Assembly: GCA_038503035.1 (NCBI GenBank) | Contig: JAVSML010024434.1 | Location: forward strand, 124,001-188,000 | Direction: 5' to 3' | DNA: 64,000 nucleotides | DNA from: Crocodylus rhombifer | Taxonomy: Eukaryota > Chordata > Crocodylia > Crocodylidae | Shown here: one piece after another, positions 23,301 through 37,700 of the stretch | How positions within the stretch are numbered: position 1 is the first letter of the stretch | Layout: each line of letters opens with the position of its first letter | Notes under the pieces: model-generated | The model's input: the letters and a program-made list of their open reading frames with translations, nothing else | Databases searched by the model: none | Told to the model about the DNA's origin: nothing | Translations under genes and position numbers: made by a program

Positions 23301-26300
23301 AATGCTTTCAAGTCATTACCATTCTGATTCCAAACTCTGTGCCTGGGACATCACTCATTAGAGGAAGAGCTTCCCACTGCAGCACTGACTGAGCACTCTT
23401 GGCTTCGGAGGGAGAGATACAGAATTTCCAAGGGAACCTTTGCAATCAATAAAACATTTGCTCAGCTCTATCAGTGTCCCTGCAATGGCTGCTTTGTATG
23501 CACAAGGCAAATGAGAGCTGGACAGTTAAAGGAACCTGACACAATCTATTGATCTGCTAGAGATGAAGCTGCAGGCACCATGTTGTGCAGCAGCAAATGT
23601 TTGGGAAAGCTTGAAAAACTGTGTGCTGGCAGATCGAATAGGATCTAGGGATGGAAATGAAGAGTTTAAAAGTATTTGAAGCCCACTAGGCTGAGATGGA
23701 CCTGCTTGGAGTCTGTTACAGAACTTGCCCCTTTTGTTGCACAGCTATGCTAAACTGACTGTTTAACAGCTGGTAAGTGCTTTAAAATGCAAGTGTTTAT
23801 TATGATAGTCTTGGAAATTGTTGTGCCACATGGGGATGCAGGGTTGGGCTTGTGGCCCAAATTTAAGGTAGTTTGAACAAAAGATTCCTGAGATACAGTC
23901 CATCTCTCCACCTGCACCCACCAAAAAGGGAAATGTAGCTTTCTTTTGGACACCTCTCAGCCTCAGACCAGAATCCTGCCCTGCCCTGCCCTGCCCTGCC
24001 CTGCCCTGCACTAGGGGCAGCTTCAGTGATTGTTGCAGGGTCCCTTGCAGTGGGTCTTCCCAGTTCACAGGAGCAGTACCTAAGAAAAGATGAACCCCTT
24101 GATTTGGTGCCGAGTTATGTGGGTTGTGCAAACAGAACAGCATGATGGTCAGCTGTTGCTGTAGGGACCTGTAACATCCTGGTGGCATTTATAACACGGC
24201 ACCCCAGGCAGGGCTCATGCAGGTTGCAGAGGGACTCCTTAGAGCAAAGGTCAACATGTGGTAACATCTGCATCAAGGTTTAATGGTGCAGAGAAGGTGA
24301 AGTGTTCAAGTATAGGTCAGGCAGAGCCAGTCTGTGTACCCACAAGCCCAGCCTTCATGCAAGGTTTGCCCTAGCAGGGGTATGGGCTATTTTCTTTCCC
24401 CATTCCATGTGCTATGTCCTTATAGTGTTTTATACTTCCTGCAAGAAGAAAATAGAGTACCACCTTATCTGTCAGGCAGGCCCAGGCCAGCAAGGTATCT
24501 AGACTTCTGGTGGCCCTGGGTAAACTTTTAGTATCAGGTCCCCCTTCACCAGAGATAATGATGATAATAAATTTTAAAAGTACCATTTTCAGGCCCCCTT
24601 TCTGTCTGGGCCCCAGGTGGCCGCCCAGTTCGCCCATGCCTGTATCCAGCCTTGGCCTGGGCACTGCTCAGAGAGATAGAAAGTAAGGCACCACAGCAAG
24701 GCCAGAGTGCAGCCAAACTGCAGTCCTGGACTTTTAGAGGTTCAAGTATTGCTACACTCAGTACAGGGGAGGTGGCATGGGAAAGGCACTGGCAGTCGAC
24801 TGTAACTCTTTAGGTGGTAAATTATGACTTCTCTTTCCCTGGATCATGAATGGCTGAGAATAAGTTGCAAGTGTAACCCCAGAACCTGCCTTTAGCAAAG
24901 TAAAGGGGAAATGTGCTGACTGCTCCATTCTCGCCTTGAGAAGAGGAGGATGGAGAGCTTTACCCATCACCTTGATCTGGTTTGCAGCACCCGCTGCTTT
25001 TAAAGCCTTAGCCTCCCCATGTACAACTATTAGTGTCTTGAGGTCAAAGCCAACCCCTCAGAACTGATCACAACTCCCTTCACTGGTCCATTCTTGGCAT
25101 TGGGCTGCTGACTGTCCCCAAGTCTGTCCTGGGACCTGCATACCCAGCAAGGTCCAACATTTCCCTCCCAGCAGGGTAAGGAGGATGTCTAAGGAAACTC
25201 TTTCTCGTCTGCAGCCCGCTCCTCCCCCTGCAGCGGTGTGTTGGGTAAAGGTCACACTTCAGAACAGACAAACAATGGGGTGGTTTTGCCACCACTGGTG
25301 TTAATCACTCTGGCTGTGCAGGGAATGAAGCGCAAGTGAGAGGCCAATTTATAGACTAGCCCTGCATCTTGCTGAGCTACTGATGTTGTGATAATTACCA
25401 ATGATTATTTATGGGAGGTGCAGGGTGGTAAGGAGGACGAATCGGTATGAATCATTTTATTCATGGGTTAGCCTGAAGGGTTATTAACTCCTTCAATCTC
25501 TTGGAAGTACTCTGCATCTCTAACTCTCCGAGTCAGTGTAGGGGGTGGGGCACTGGGCCATCTACACAGTGCAGTTGTTGTACAAAACCCCTATGTTCCT
25601 GCCACATCCCCTAACCCTACTCGTTTCACTGGGAGCTGTAGGTGCCAAAGGAGGGCAGGTTCAAGCCAGGGGGGCATACAGGGATGCACCTGTTACTTCC
25701 TGTTGATGGGGGCAGCAGGCCCCTTCATGGTACAATAGATCTGCCTCTCCTTGCCTTGCCTTTCTGTGGAAAGTGTCCTCACCTCTAGTTTGAGCCAGCC
25801 TGCTCTCTGATGGACCAATTGTTCTGATGAATTCACTGTTATGATTAATAGGCCAGATTTGTCTCTCACTCACACTGCTGTACATCTATAGTAGTGGTAT
25901 TGAAACCATCTGTATAACTGAGAACACTGATTTGTTCAGCGTAGTCTAGACTGCAGAAACCATCAACTTCCAAACTGGGAAGTAACCATCGGGTCCATAT
26001 GGATCAGCTAATGCTTTGTGGAGACTACTGCCTATTACACTGATCAGCAACATCTCTGTTTCTTTGTCCTCTGTATCTGTATTCATCTGTTGTCTCTTGG
26101 CTTGTGTTTAGATTGAAGGCTTTCTGAAGCAAGGAAGAACTGACTTTTTGTTTTGGGTTTGTGTAGCACCTAGTTCAGTGGAGTCCTACATGCTACTGTA
26201 ATACAATTAATAAGCAATAATAATAATAGCAATGGAACATAAAAAATTATTTCCAGAGTGCTTTGTAAGTTCTTGTCTGTCCACGTAGCACTTTATATAC

Positions 26301-29300
26301 AGACAATCTGCACTGCAAGGTGATTGAATACCTTAAATGACTCATTTCAAACCATCTGGAATCAAAATTTACCCTCAATCAAAATTGAGGGTTTTACTTC
26401 TCACCTTTTGGGGTTGTCCTTTTTTTTTTTACTGTAAAATTAAGGCCCTTACTGGTGTAAATGAACATTGTTCCATTGATTTCCCCCTGAGCCTCTCCAG
26501 ATCACACTACTGAGGACCTGCCTTGCTAGTGCTTGCAAGATCACCTCTCCGGATAACTGTAGCTTGTGATTCTATGAGGATCCTTCTCTTGCCCTGTCCC
26601 CATTTGGTGCATAGTTAAGTCATGTCTGCCTCAGCTGGAAATGTAACATTATTACCAAGAAACACCTTCAAAAGTGAGTTATAGGCTGAGCTAAATCCAG
26701 CTCTGGTGTTGTGGTAGTACAACTCTTAGTGTTAAAACTCCAGTCATCTTTGTTAACACCAGGGCTCAGAGCGACTGAGGTGAAGATAATATTTTCATAG
26801 CCAAGCTTTTTTCACACAGTGCCTGTTCATCATCATCTTGGTTGAATGCAGCCTTCCACCTACTATGCGAGGGCATGCAAAAGCTTCCCCAGCCTCTCTT
26901 TCTTTCTCTCATCAGGACATTTAGCTAATGCCAGCACAGAGCTGATGAAGCTGGACCATGATGATGAACCACAGCTATCAGAGCCATATCTTTCCAAACA
27001 GAAGAAACTCATGGTAAGGCCTTCATAGCAGCATTTTATTTCAATGAAGAGGAGGGAGAATAGACTAGTCACAGGTACCCATTGCTAGGACTGGGATATT
27101 TACTGAGACCCTGGGAGAACATTTGGGTTTGGAGAGCTATTTCCTTGAAAATTATACCTGTGTCTGTATCAATGGGATTGGACTCACTGTGGGGGAATCC
27201 TGCATGTTATTGCAGCTGGGATTCTACCTAGGAACCATGTAATCTGCAGAAAGCAGATCAGTTAGGGGATCCCACAGCAGACCTCTCTGGCTGAATCAGT
27301 AGGGTATCTGCTGAGCTGCTCTTATCTGGATATTGCTTCCTCCAAGCCAAAGTGGTAACAGCTAAGATGAACAAGTCTCACATGGGAATTGTCTGCCCTT
27401 TCCTGAGCTCTTTAAAGCTGGGCTGAGTTGGTCTTCAGTGGAAACCACCTTGATTAGGAACTATACTTCAGTTAAAATAGAAGGCCTCTTTCCTTAGTTG
27501 AGCAGGTCTCAAGATAAATATTATCTCAAGAGAGACTAAAAGACTCTGTTGGAAGCTGTCAAACAGGCAGAAAATGAAGGGATTTGGAAGGTGGTGTAAT
27601 GGTCCACATTTCCTTGGAGTCTTATGTTCTAGTGCCACAAGCATTGGTCAGGAAAGAGCATGTGCTCCATGATGTTTCAGTGTCACTCATTCACTATAGA
27701 TCTTTGGCTTTCATTTAGGCCAAGATCTTGGAACATGACAATGTGAACTACTTGAAGAAAATCCTTGGCGAGCTGGGAATGGTGCTAGATCAGATTGAGG
27801 CTGAGCTGGAGAAGAGGAAACTCGAGTATCAAGGTAGGCATTAGGTCCCTTTATGAGTATTTGCTACTGTGGGAGCTAGGAAATGTTGAAGAGCTGGCCC
27901 TGTACAGAGCTATGGCTTTGTAGCTCTGCAACTTTCACATCCTCATTCAAATATGAGGCATTCCCTTCTCTTCACCCGTAGATACCCTAATTCATGACCA
28001 CTGAGTTGCCGGTCCTGTTACTCACTCCGGCATGGGTTAGGCAATTGCCATGGCTCATACAGTCACACCTGCCTGGACAGTCAGCTCCCTGTCTTAAATC
28101 AAACACTTTTCAGTAGCACCACGGTTTTTAGTATACATTTCCCTGACCCACCGCTTTATGGTGCTTCCTCTGTCTTGCTCCAACAGGTGACTGCTTGTGG
28201 CATATGTTATTCAATATTTGTTTTAGAAAAAACCCCCATCCTATAACATCATTCCCAAGCCCAGGAATCATCTTAAATAAATTTTAATGCTCAGAAAGAT
28301 ACGTTTTGGGCACTATGCAATGTAGCACAGAGGGGATTAATGCTCCAACTAAATGCTCCCCTCTGATCTCAGACACACCAGTTACATGCTTCCACAAATC
28401 CTTCCCTCCTCATTTTCATTTTGTTCACTGAGTGGTGACATCTCATAAGGAACTACTCTAGAAACCAGGAGGACTCGCAGAGGTAGAGAAGCAGTTACAC
28501 TCTTGCTGCTGTGGTGAAATCTCAGTGGCATGATTTGCTATGCATCAGTCATATCTGCTGCTCCAACCACCTCCCATCACTCACATGTAAGAATTTGGTT
28601 TTGAGCACTGTCCTGATGTTGCAGAATAATTCCTGACATTGCAGAATAATTCCTGAGAACATCGATGGTGGGAATGAGCATATGGACCTCTTCCTGCTTT
28701 GACCCTGCCTAAGTCCACCCAACGAATTCTATATGGTGTATCAAATCAGAGCAAACTTCTTAGGAGGAATGGCCAGTGAAGTCAGCCAAAGGATATGTAG
28801 CTGGAGTAGAGGGAATGTTCCCATCTTCTCCTGCAGTAGATGGGAAACAAGGAGTGCAGCTCGGAGAAGGGTTTGGAAATACAGCACTGCAAGACAAGGA
28901 GCTAAATAAGTCTTTGCCCATGAGTTACGCAGCAGGGAGGCCTCTGCAGAAAGAGATTAAGCAGCTTTCACTGCTCAGGCAGTGGGGGATTAATGATCGG
29001 CTTTTTCTGCATAAAACACAACATTTCTAATAACTACTTGTCAGTGTATTTTAGCATCAGCCTGTGCAGGCTTTGTGTACGGTGCTGAAACTCATTAGCA
29101 TTCATAGAATCAATGAGTCGGGAGGGACCTAGACAGATCATCTAGTCCGACCCCCTGCCATGGGCAGGAAGGAGCACTGGGGGAGGGAGGGGTCATAAGA
29201 CCCCAGCCAGGTGCCTATCTGGTCTCCTCTTGAAGATTTCCAGGGAAGGTGAGAGCATCACCTCTCTGGGAAGCCTATTCCAGGCTCTGGCCACCCTTAC

Positions 29301-32300
29301 CGTGAAGTAGTTCTTCCTAATATCTAGCCTAAACCTATCCTCCATCAGCTTGTGGCCATTGTTCCTGGTGACTCCAAGGGGGACCTTGGTGAACAAACTT
29401 TCCCCGAGTCCCTGCTGCTGGCCCCTGATAAAGTTGTAGGCAGCCACAAGATCCCCCCTCAGTCTTCTCTTCTGGAGACTGAAGAGATTCAGGTCCCTCA
29501 GCCTCTCCTCACCGGGCTGGCCACAGAGGACCCCAACCATACGAGTGGCCTCCTCTGGATCCTTTCCAGGTTCTCCACGTCCTTCTTGAAGTGCGGCGTC
29601 CAGACCTGGACACAGTACTCCAGCTGTGGCCTGACCAGCGCTGCATAGAGGGGGAGCAAGACCTCTCTGGACCTGTTAGTGATGCCCCTGTTGATGCATG
29701 ACAGGGTGCGGTTGGCTCTGCCTATTGCTTTGTTGCATTGGCGACTCTCATTCATCCTGGAGTCAATCCTGACTCCAAGATCCCTCTCTGCCTCTGTGCT
29801 GCCGAGAGGGGCAGCCCCTAACCTATAACCGTAACGCCGGTTCCCTCTCCCCAGGTGCAGCTCCCTGCACTTGTCCTTGTTGAACCGCATCCTGTTCAGA
29901 TCCGCCCACTTCTCTAACCTTCATTTAACTGAAGAAGCATCAGTTCACTCTCTGTCACTAGGGGATGGATAAAGTCACGCAAAAAGGCCAAAACGACACC
30001 AATTTGAGACAGAGTCAGCAATTATGAAAGCCAACCACTGAAAAAAGTAGGGAGAAGGAAGGGAAAATATTCTTGGGTTGGCAAGTGGTGGCTAGATTTT
30101 TCAGTGGTGCACAAAAAAGGTCTGTACAACTCTAGCTCTACTTTGCACCCCAAAATATTGTAAATGCAACACACACAACCTGCATCTAAAAACCCTTGAA
30201 GTGGTTGGACACTGACAGCCTTTGTCCCCCTGCTTTACCTAAGATAGGTTAGGATGTTTTTGGTGCCTCTGGGCAATATGCTGTGTAATTTTGGAACAGG
30301 GTTGATTGGGTAGTTTAAGGAATAGGTTAAGCAAGGACTTGTATGGAATGATTAGGATAAGGATGATCCTGCCTAGAGCAGGGGGTTGGATTAGATCAGA
30401 GGTTCCCAACCACCGGGTCACAGCTGAAGGGTTAGCTGCTGGGTTGTCTCTCCACCCGGGTTAAAGCTGAGCAGTGGGGCAGCCCCAGGAGGGAGGCAGC
30501 CAGCTCCGTGCACCCCATTCTGCTCCCAGCGCCATGGCTGTGCATGGCAAGGCACTGCCCACACAACAGATACCAGGGCCTGCACCAGGCTGGGCAGGAC
30601 CCCCCAGCTCCACCTGTAAGGGGGGGGGGCGGGGGTGCAGACATAGAAATGCCCAGGGCAGAGAGTGGGGAGGCAGCTCCGCTGCTTACTCCTAGAGAAG
30701 GCAGCGGAGCCCCTTCTTCCCAGGCGGCCCCAGCTGGCCCTCCTGGGCCACCACCTGCACAGCCCCCTCTCCTGCAGGGTCCCCTGCTGCCCATGGCTGC
30801 AATTCCCCAACCTGATCCAATCCTCACAACCTCCCCATCATACCATAATAATTAAATTTAAATATGTAAATTAGATTGCTTCTCTATCTAGTCTACCAAA
30901 ATTCATTGAGTGAGTTTGCTGGTCTGCACTATAAAAAAGGTTGGGAACTACTGGATTGGGTGAGTTCTGGAGGTCCCTTCCAGCCCTCCTTTTCTATGAC
31001 TTTCACGTCCAGAAACACCATTTATACATATGCGACTGGTGCTCAATTTTTGCATTCAAACAAAGCAATTAAATTAGGCCTGCACTTGCACATGGGCAGT
31101 TTTGATCACCTATATTTAGTGTTTAGAGGCAGGGAAAACCAGTTCATAATATAAACAATAGCTCTTTGCACTTCTGTAGTACCTTCCACTACTGCATCCT
31201 ATGAAGTGTGTCACAAGTAGCAATTGACTCAGCCTCCCACCTGCTAGGTAGGGAAATGGACTCTGAATCACCTCTCCCAAAGTCACACAGCAAGCCAATG
31301 TCAGAGCCGGGGCTAGAACCCAAACCTAACAGCCTGTAAGTAGCTTTTACCACTGTAAAATATAGATCCCAACATATACATGCCACTGGACACACTTCAG
31401 ATGTCAGGTTTTTCTTCCCTGTCATTTTGTCTCCCTCTGGTTCTTCCAGTTCTGCTATTTTCATGGCAACTCAGCCTCCTGTGTCTGGGTTTGCAAGAGG
31501 CAGGCACTGCTGCCTGTCAGAAAGCTGCGGGCTTCCTGAAAATCAAGGATATTCCCAAGGACACATGGTGCAGCTCTGCTGGTTCCTCTTGAATGCTCTG
31601 TAATAAGGGTGGGGGCCACAGCAGGAGCCTACCATAAGCAGTAAGAAGCACCTGTCTGGCCACAGAGGCTTTGGGATGTGGGCAGTCCAATCCCCCTGCT
31701 CTGGGACAGCTCAGGGGAAAATAAATGGAAAAATCCTATGTGCTGCTCAGAGATGGCTGGTGTTTTATGGCTAGTGCCTCAGATGTCAGCAGAAGAGAAT
31801 AAAGATTTAATTAACAGTCAATCACAGGGAATGAAAGCCTGCTGAAGAAAAAGCAGCTGATTATTCAACAAAAGCAAATCAACCCAACAGGGTTCCCTTC
31901 CCAAAGGGACCCTGGCATGGGAAAGGAGGAAAGGCTCCAGCTGGAACTAAACTGCTGCACAGCAGAGAGGGGAGTGGAAGGCCAGATATATGGACAACCA
32001 CTGTCAGGATCTGTCCCTGGCCAGACTAATCCCCCTGGGCTGTAACTGCCAAGGAGGGGACTGCCTCCTCACTGCTAAAGGATCCCAAGGACTTCTCTAA
32101 TAACATTTCACTTGGTACCTTCCCCTTACATTGTGCTTCCCACCCTCACTCATCACATTTCACAGACACACTGAGATTGCAAGTCCTTTGGGGCAGTGGT
32201 ATGGGCACTACCTGTGTCTGATGATGCACTTGGCGCACACTCTGGTGCTCTGATGGAAGCTACAAAAAATAACAACAGGGCTCCTGAGCAGAGTGACAGG

Positions 32301-34728
32301 CAGGGCTGGAAGGGCTCCAGACCTTTGCATCCCTGGGCTGGAGTGGAGTTCAGGACTAGTCAGTAATGCACCTGCAGCTGCTGTCGCTGCAGGGCAGGAG
32401 AGCGGGCTCTGGCTGGCATGGGAGGTGTATCACTCCAAGGGCAAAGATGGCAGGTAGGCTCCCTAAACACTAAGATTAGCCCTGGGGGATGGGAATTAAG
32501 TGAAGCCCTTTAGTCACTTCAGCTGTGTGGCATGACTGCACTCATGCCTACTAATCTTGTCTGAAAATGTGCTCGTTAACTCTGATACCAGTGCTTTCAA
32601 GTCAGTGGACTGATGCCTCATGACCATGTCTTTTGGGCTGAAGCCTCTTGGGCACAAAGTCAAGGGCTGCTGTTAATGTCATAGAATCATAGACTAAAAG
32701 GACTGGAAGGGACATGTAAGATCATCAAGTCTGGTCCCCTCCATGGGCAGGAGGTAATTGGGTTCAAACGAGCTCAGCAAGGTGCTTGTCCAGGCTCCTC
32801 TTGCTCACTTCCAGGGATAGCGACTGCACCACCTCTGCCAGGACTGCGTTCCAGATTCTAGATACCCTTACGGAAAATAATTTTTTCCTTATGTCTACCC
32901 TAAACTCTTCCTCAACTAGCTTGTGTCTTTTGAAACTTGTCCTCCCAAAGGTGCCTTTCTGAAGAGTTGTCAGCTGAATACACTTGGTTTCCTTCTGGCT
33001 TCCTGCAAAGCTGCTCCCATCGCCTTCTTCATAGCACTAGATGCCCATATTCTACCCAGTTTGTGCCATTTCTTTGGCACCTCCCCTGGAGTCTGTGACT
33101 TATGTTACAGCAGCTCCAGCCTTCAGTGTTCTGGCTGGTTGAATCCAGATAAGGCTTTATCCTGCTGGGACTGCCACCCCTGGATCCTCTACCTCTGCAC
33201 TGGACGTGAAATTTGCCCTCTGAGCTAAGAGAAAGTAACTCCCCAAAGACCAGAACTGTCCTGGAGAGAAGAGCTCTGAGAAATGAAGCTTATATATATA
33301 TATATATGTTTAAACTTCAACAGAGCCCTCCTAGAGTGAAGCCATTTCCTTTTCCCCAGGGCAGCTCACCTCCAAGTGTAGTTTTGTGTCATTGCAGCCT
33401 GCACAGTACAGCATGGCATGTCCAAAACGAGCTGGAACTTGCATTTTGCAAGATCCCTGGGCTCTCCCTGCCAGCTGAGTCTGGGAACAGGACAGAAAAA
33501 TTCTCTCTCTCTAGGACAGACTGCCTTTGCATTGGGTCTGACTATCCTCAGATTCCCACAAGGTGCCCAGGAGGCTTCCAGCTCCAATGTGCTAGCGATT
33601 CATTAGCTACTGAAACAATTTATTGATTAATTAGACACTGGTGCTGCCACCCACTCTGGGCCTCTGGCAGTATTAGGCCAGCTGCCAAGCCAATAAAAAT
33701 GAGGCCTTGCAATTAACATTAGCTCTGTTGTTCCAGCCTTCAAGGCCAGCAGGCACTCCTTGTTTGCTGTTTCTTGCACAGGCAATGCCATAAACTGTCT
33801 TTGCCTCATTTGTCTAATGATCATTAGCCTCTGAGCTTGCCAGACAAGGGCTGTGTGTGAAGTGCATGGATATTCACCCAGCTGTGGAATGGGTTAATAA
33901 AGCAATAACTAATAGCTACACTAAATGGCAAATAAGGAGAAGCTGGTTTGATTGCAGTATATATTTGGTTTTCACACTACAGCAGAGAGGGCAGCATCTT
34001 CATTCCTGGACAGACCATGGTCTGTGGGTAACTTGATCCGGTGGAGAGCACTCAGTTCCCCTTCCCCACTATTGCATCGGGAATGCCAAAAAGCCTTGGG
34101 TTTCCCTCTTGTATTTTGAATAAGACAACAGAGGCTTTTCATCATCCTGAGAAGGGGAAAGGGGGCAGTGATCAGGTTTCCTCAGGACAGAATACTTGGC
34201 ATCCTTTGGATCCAACTAGCCTCTCTCTCAGTTTCCAATTTGGCTGTCCTAATTTGTTCAGACAGGGTGGAACAGAGCTGTGATGTGTCCTCATGTAAGC
34301 GTTTCTCGCAGAACCGTGATGCTACAGGATTAATGTAGTAGCACATGGGCCCAGCCTGCAATTCTGCCTGGGCAGGAAAGGGTGGGCTCTGGAGAGGGGG
34401 CCAATTTTCATACAACTATAGTTTGACTCTCACAAAGCCCAATCAGAAATGTTTAGCAGTGGTTAGACTGCAGTTCAGGTTCTGTCCTACAGTGACTTCA
34501 GCCACTCTGCTCTTTAGTCTCCCAGTCCAGGACAGGGTCCGTCTCCCACCAAGCATTTCCCTTTCTGCCCTCTGGAATTTCTTCAGATCAACACCGTGTT
34601 CTTCACAGACTAATGCCCTGTTACACAATAGTTCACAGGTATTTCCATTGGTGCACTGCAGAGCCAATACAAGAGCTGATTGTAATTTCATACAGTTCCA
34701 CAAGCTATTGGGCAATGGAAAAAAAAAA

Positions 34729-34780
<52 letters not shown>

Positions 34781-37700
34781 ATCCATCCATCCATCGGGCA
34801 TCGAAATTGTTTAAGCACTTCCAAAACTATTTTTTTTCTCCTCACTTGCTTAATCAAGGGATTCCAAAAGAACCTATTGAATTTCCTCCCTCTCTGTGCC
34901 TCATACTTACAATGTAATCAGTTATCACAGGGTTATGAATCTCACACATACTATTATTATACCATTTGCAGAGTTTGGCACATCAGTCACTGAGGCAGGT
35001 GTTAAGCTAACATTTATTTACCCAACAATAAGAAATAACCAGCAAAGCCAGCACAGCACTAAGTCAGCTGTAATCTAGCCTAAAATGGATCTTATCTCCA
35101 CTCTCTGAAGAAAATTTTCCTTGCATGTTTAAGACAACTGGAAGTATCCCAGACAAAGCATCACACACTTGAAACTTCAGGCTGAAGATTAACAACAACA
35201 ACTGCACCCCATATCTGAGACCAGACACCATGGTCTACTACTGCAGGTAGTCTCACAGGCTCTGCAAACCCTGTCTTTTATGCAGGGATCTAGGCTTAAG
35301 TGCTCTGCTCCACAAACTGATTTGGCATTGCAGCACTGCCCTGCAAATCTATGCTTCATTCAATGGCTTTTTTTTGGAGGGTAGTTTCTGCACGAAGATC
35401 TTTGGCACTAAAGGTTCTGCCCACTGCTTTATCTATAAATCATTTATCTTCTATTTGCCTTGAAAAGTCAAATAATTAAAGCACCCCACTGCCCTAATGC
35501 AGAATAGGTTTAGGGAAGAGCTTTCTTCAGCCAAACCCTAAAGGGGAGATGAGCTCTAACCTGCTTCCTCTGCCTCTCATTCCCCATGCCCCTGTCTTTT
35601 TTTTCCTACCTACCCTTCCCTATATACCACACCCCTCAGGTTATCACCTGCTGCTGCTAATAAGGTTCACCTGGTGCTTTATCCCTGTTAGCATAGTGCA
35701 GGAATAGGAGGATATTTGGGAAGTGTTTTAAGCCCTTCCTGGCCAGAATCTCTGCAGAAATCTCTTTGCACTATCACAGTCTCTAATCCTTTGACATCTC
35801 TTTCATACTCAGTGCCCACACTAAACGTTGACTCCCCTTGAAACCTGACTCCAAACACAGAAGCGCTGAAGAGTTTCCTCAAGGAAGTCAGGCAAGGTTC
35901 TTTGAGTAGATGTGATATCATTTATTAGACCAACTGAGTAGTTGGAAAAAAGTTCTTAACAATCCAAACCACACCAAATGGATCCAGACCATGCCAGGAC
36001 AAGGAATGCAAACCTTGCCAACAGATCTTCGCCATCCCCACTATAACTACACCCCGCAACAGATCCATCGCCATTCCTGGATCTTACACCAGCACCTCCA
36101 GAAGTGTTATACATATCATCCATTGCACCAAATGCCCTGATGGAAAATATGTAGGAGAAACCAAACAACTGTGCACCAGAATGAATGCACACTGGAAATC
36201 TATCAAAGACAAGAACACCCAACTACCTGTAGGGGCTCATTTGTCACAAGACAATCACTCCCTCTCTGATCTTTCAGTTCTAATCCTCAGAGGGAATTTA
36301 CAAAACACCTTTCACAGATGAGCCTATGAACTTCACTTCATCACCTACTGGGTACAAAAAATCACGGACTAAATATAGACATTGGATTTATGGCATTTTA
36401 GTTACAACCTGCCTGACATCTGATTCACCAGATACCTGCCAGACCTGACCTTTTACACTTCCCCCCCTTCTCCCCTACTTTTCTGCCCTTTGTCTTCCTA
36501 ATCTCCAGCCATTTCCTTTTTTACAGACTGCTTCTTGTCTACCTTCAATTACCACCAGTGTAGAGTCTCCCTTACTCGTTTTTTCCCCCCTGCTCTCCCC
36601 CCTACTCCTCACCTTCCCTACTTTACTTTTTGTTTTCTTAATTTCTACCTATTTACCTATTTACATTCTCACTGACATCTTGTCACACTTTTAGCTTCTC
36701 TCATTCCTCGGAGTCTCAAAACAGCAGAGACTTCCTATGCCTGAAGAAGGGTGACTGTGCCGGATAGCTTGCTAAGAACTTTTTTCCAACTACCGGGGTC
36801 GGCCCACAATTTTTTGGGGCTCCCTGCAAAATATAGTTTTGGGGCCCCCTGACGCGAAGAAGCCAGCACTGGAGTCAGCAGTGGGGGGTGGTGAGCAGCT
36901 GAAGAAAGCAGTGTTGGCAGGGGGAGCGTGAAGAAGCTGGCAGCAGTGTCAGCAGCGGGGGGAAGGGCTGGCAAGCAGCCAGACATGAAGCTGGCAGTGG
37001 CGGCTGCGGGGCGCCCCACAGCTACAGGTTCCACAGGAGAGGATGGGCCGGCTCTGCCAGTTGGTCTAATAAAAGATACCACATCTACCTCAAGAACCTT
37101 GCCTGCCTGTGCCCTTAGACCAACTTGGCTACAATCAAAAACCCAGCCTCAAGGAAGTCAGGAGTTTAAAGAGGCAAAAAGAGCCCCCTTAGCAACAGCC
37201 CCAGACTGCTGGCATGGCTTGGCTGTTGTGCTAAGTCCTACTGGAAGAGTATTTAATTCTTAAGTATTTCTGACATCCCTAAAGTAGAAAATAGGGAGTG
37301 TTACTGGGGTCGACAATGAGACACTTCCTTCATTTCCAAAGCATCAGACAACATCCAGCCAGTAGCCGAGGGCATGTGGAATTGCCCTGCATGAGTGTTT
37401 AGGACAGCTGGGGAGTTTTTATACTAGACTTATCAGGGGCAGGATGGGACCTACTATCTATAGATAGGGATATACCTAAATCACAGTTTCACGCATTTTG
37501 CAGAAACCACGAAACAACGAAAAACAGCTTGTCTGTGATTGCTGTGATCATTGGGAAATCCAGCATTGGCCATAATTTCCTGCAAAATCAACCAAAATAA
37601 AAAGTGGCAGTGATGTAGACTGAGGGAAGATGCCTTCTGCCAATCAGCAGCAAGGGGCAGGGCAAAAAAAGTGATAGCAATGTAAACTGAGTGAAGACAC

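Larger units (their letters stand above)
15996..26915 (+). other. GDAP1L1: GDAP1L1 intron 3
   Basis: A 10.9-kb intron and the most heavily invaded one. It contains two abutting hAT-type elements (19.0-20.35 kb), a third at 22.2-22.7 kb, GT-rich microsatellites (21.6 and 23.2 kb), a CTGCC array (24.0 kb) and interspersed-repeat fragments. Segment 16495-16900 is AT-rich and repeat-like but could not be assigned. No other exon is visible. Confidence 0.85.
35893..37146 (+). mobile_element. Penelope-like retroelement remnant with GIY-YIG domain
   Basis: A perfect 16-bp direct repeat, cctcaaggaagtcagg, flanks it (35877-35892 and 37147-37162). The left end (about 35893-35960) and the right end (about 36769-36795 plus 37057-37105) are inverted copies of each other: gcatcta..., then ttattagaccaact and gtagttggaaaaaagttctta. 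Between them is one open frame with a GIY-YIG-type sequence. Inverted terminal parts plus GIY-YIG and a long variable duplication are features of Penelope-like elements. The reverse transcriptase is absent. The right end was later interrupted by the insertion at 36797-37056. Confidence 0.75.

Noticed and set aside
34345..34993. Open frames containing long Ile-Tyr repeats
   Set aside because: They are produced by the (TA)n microsatellite.
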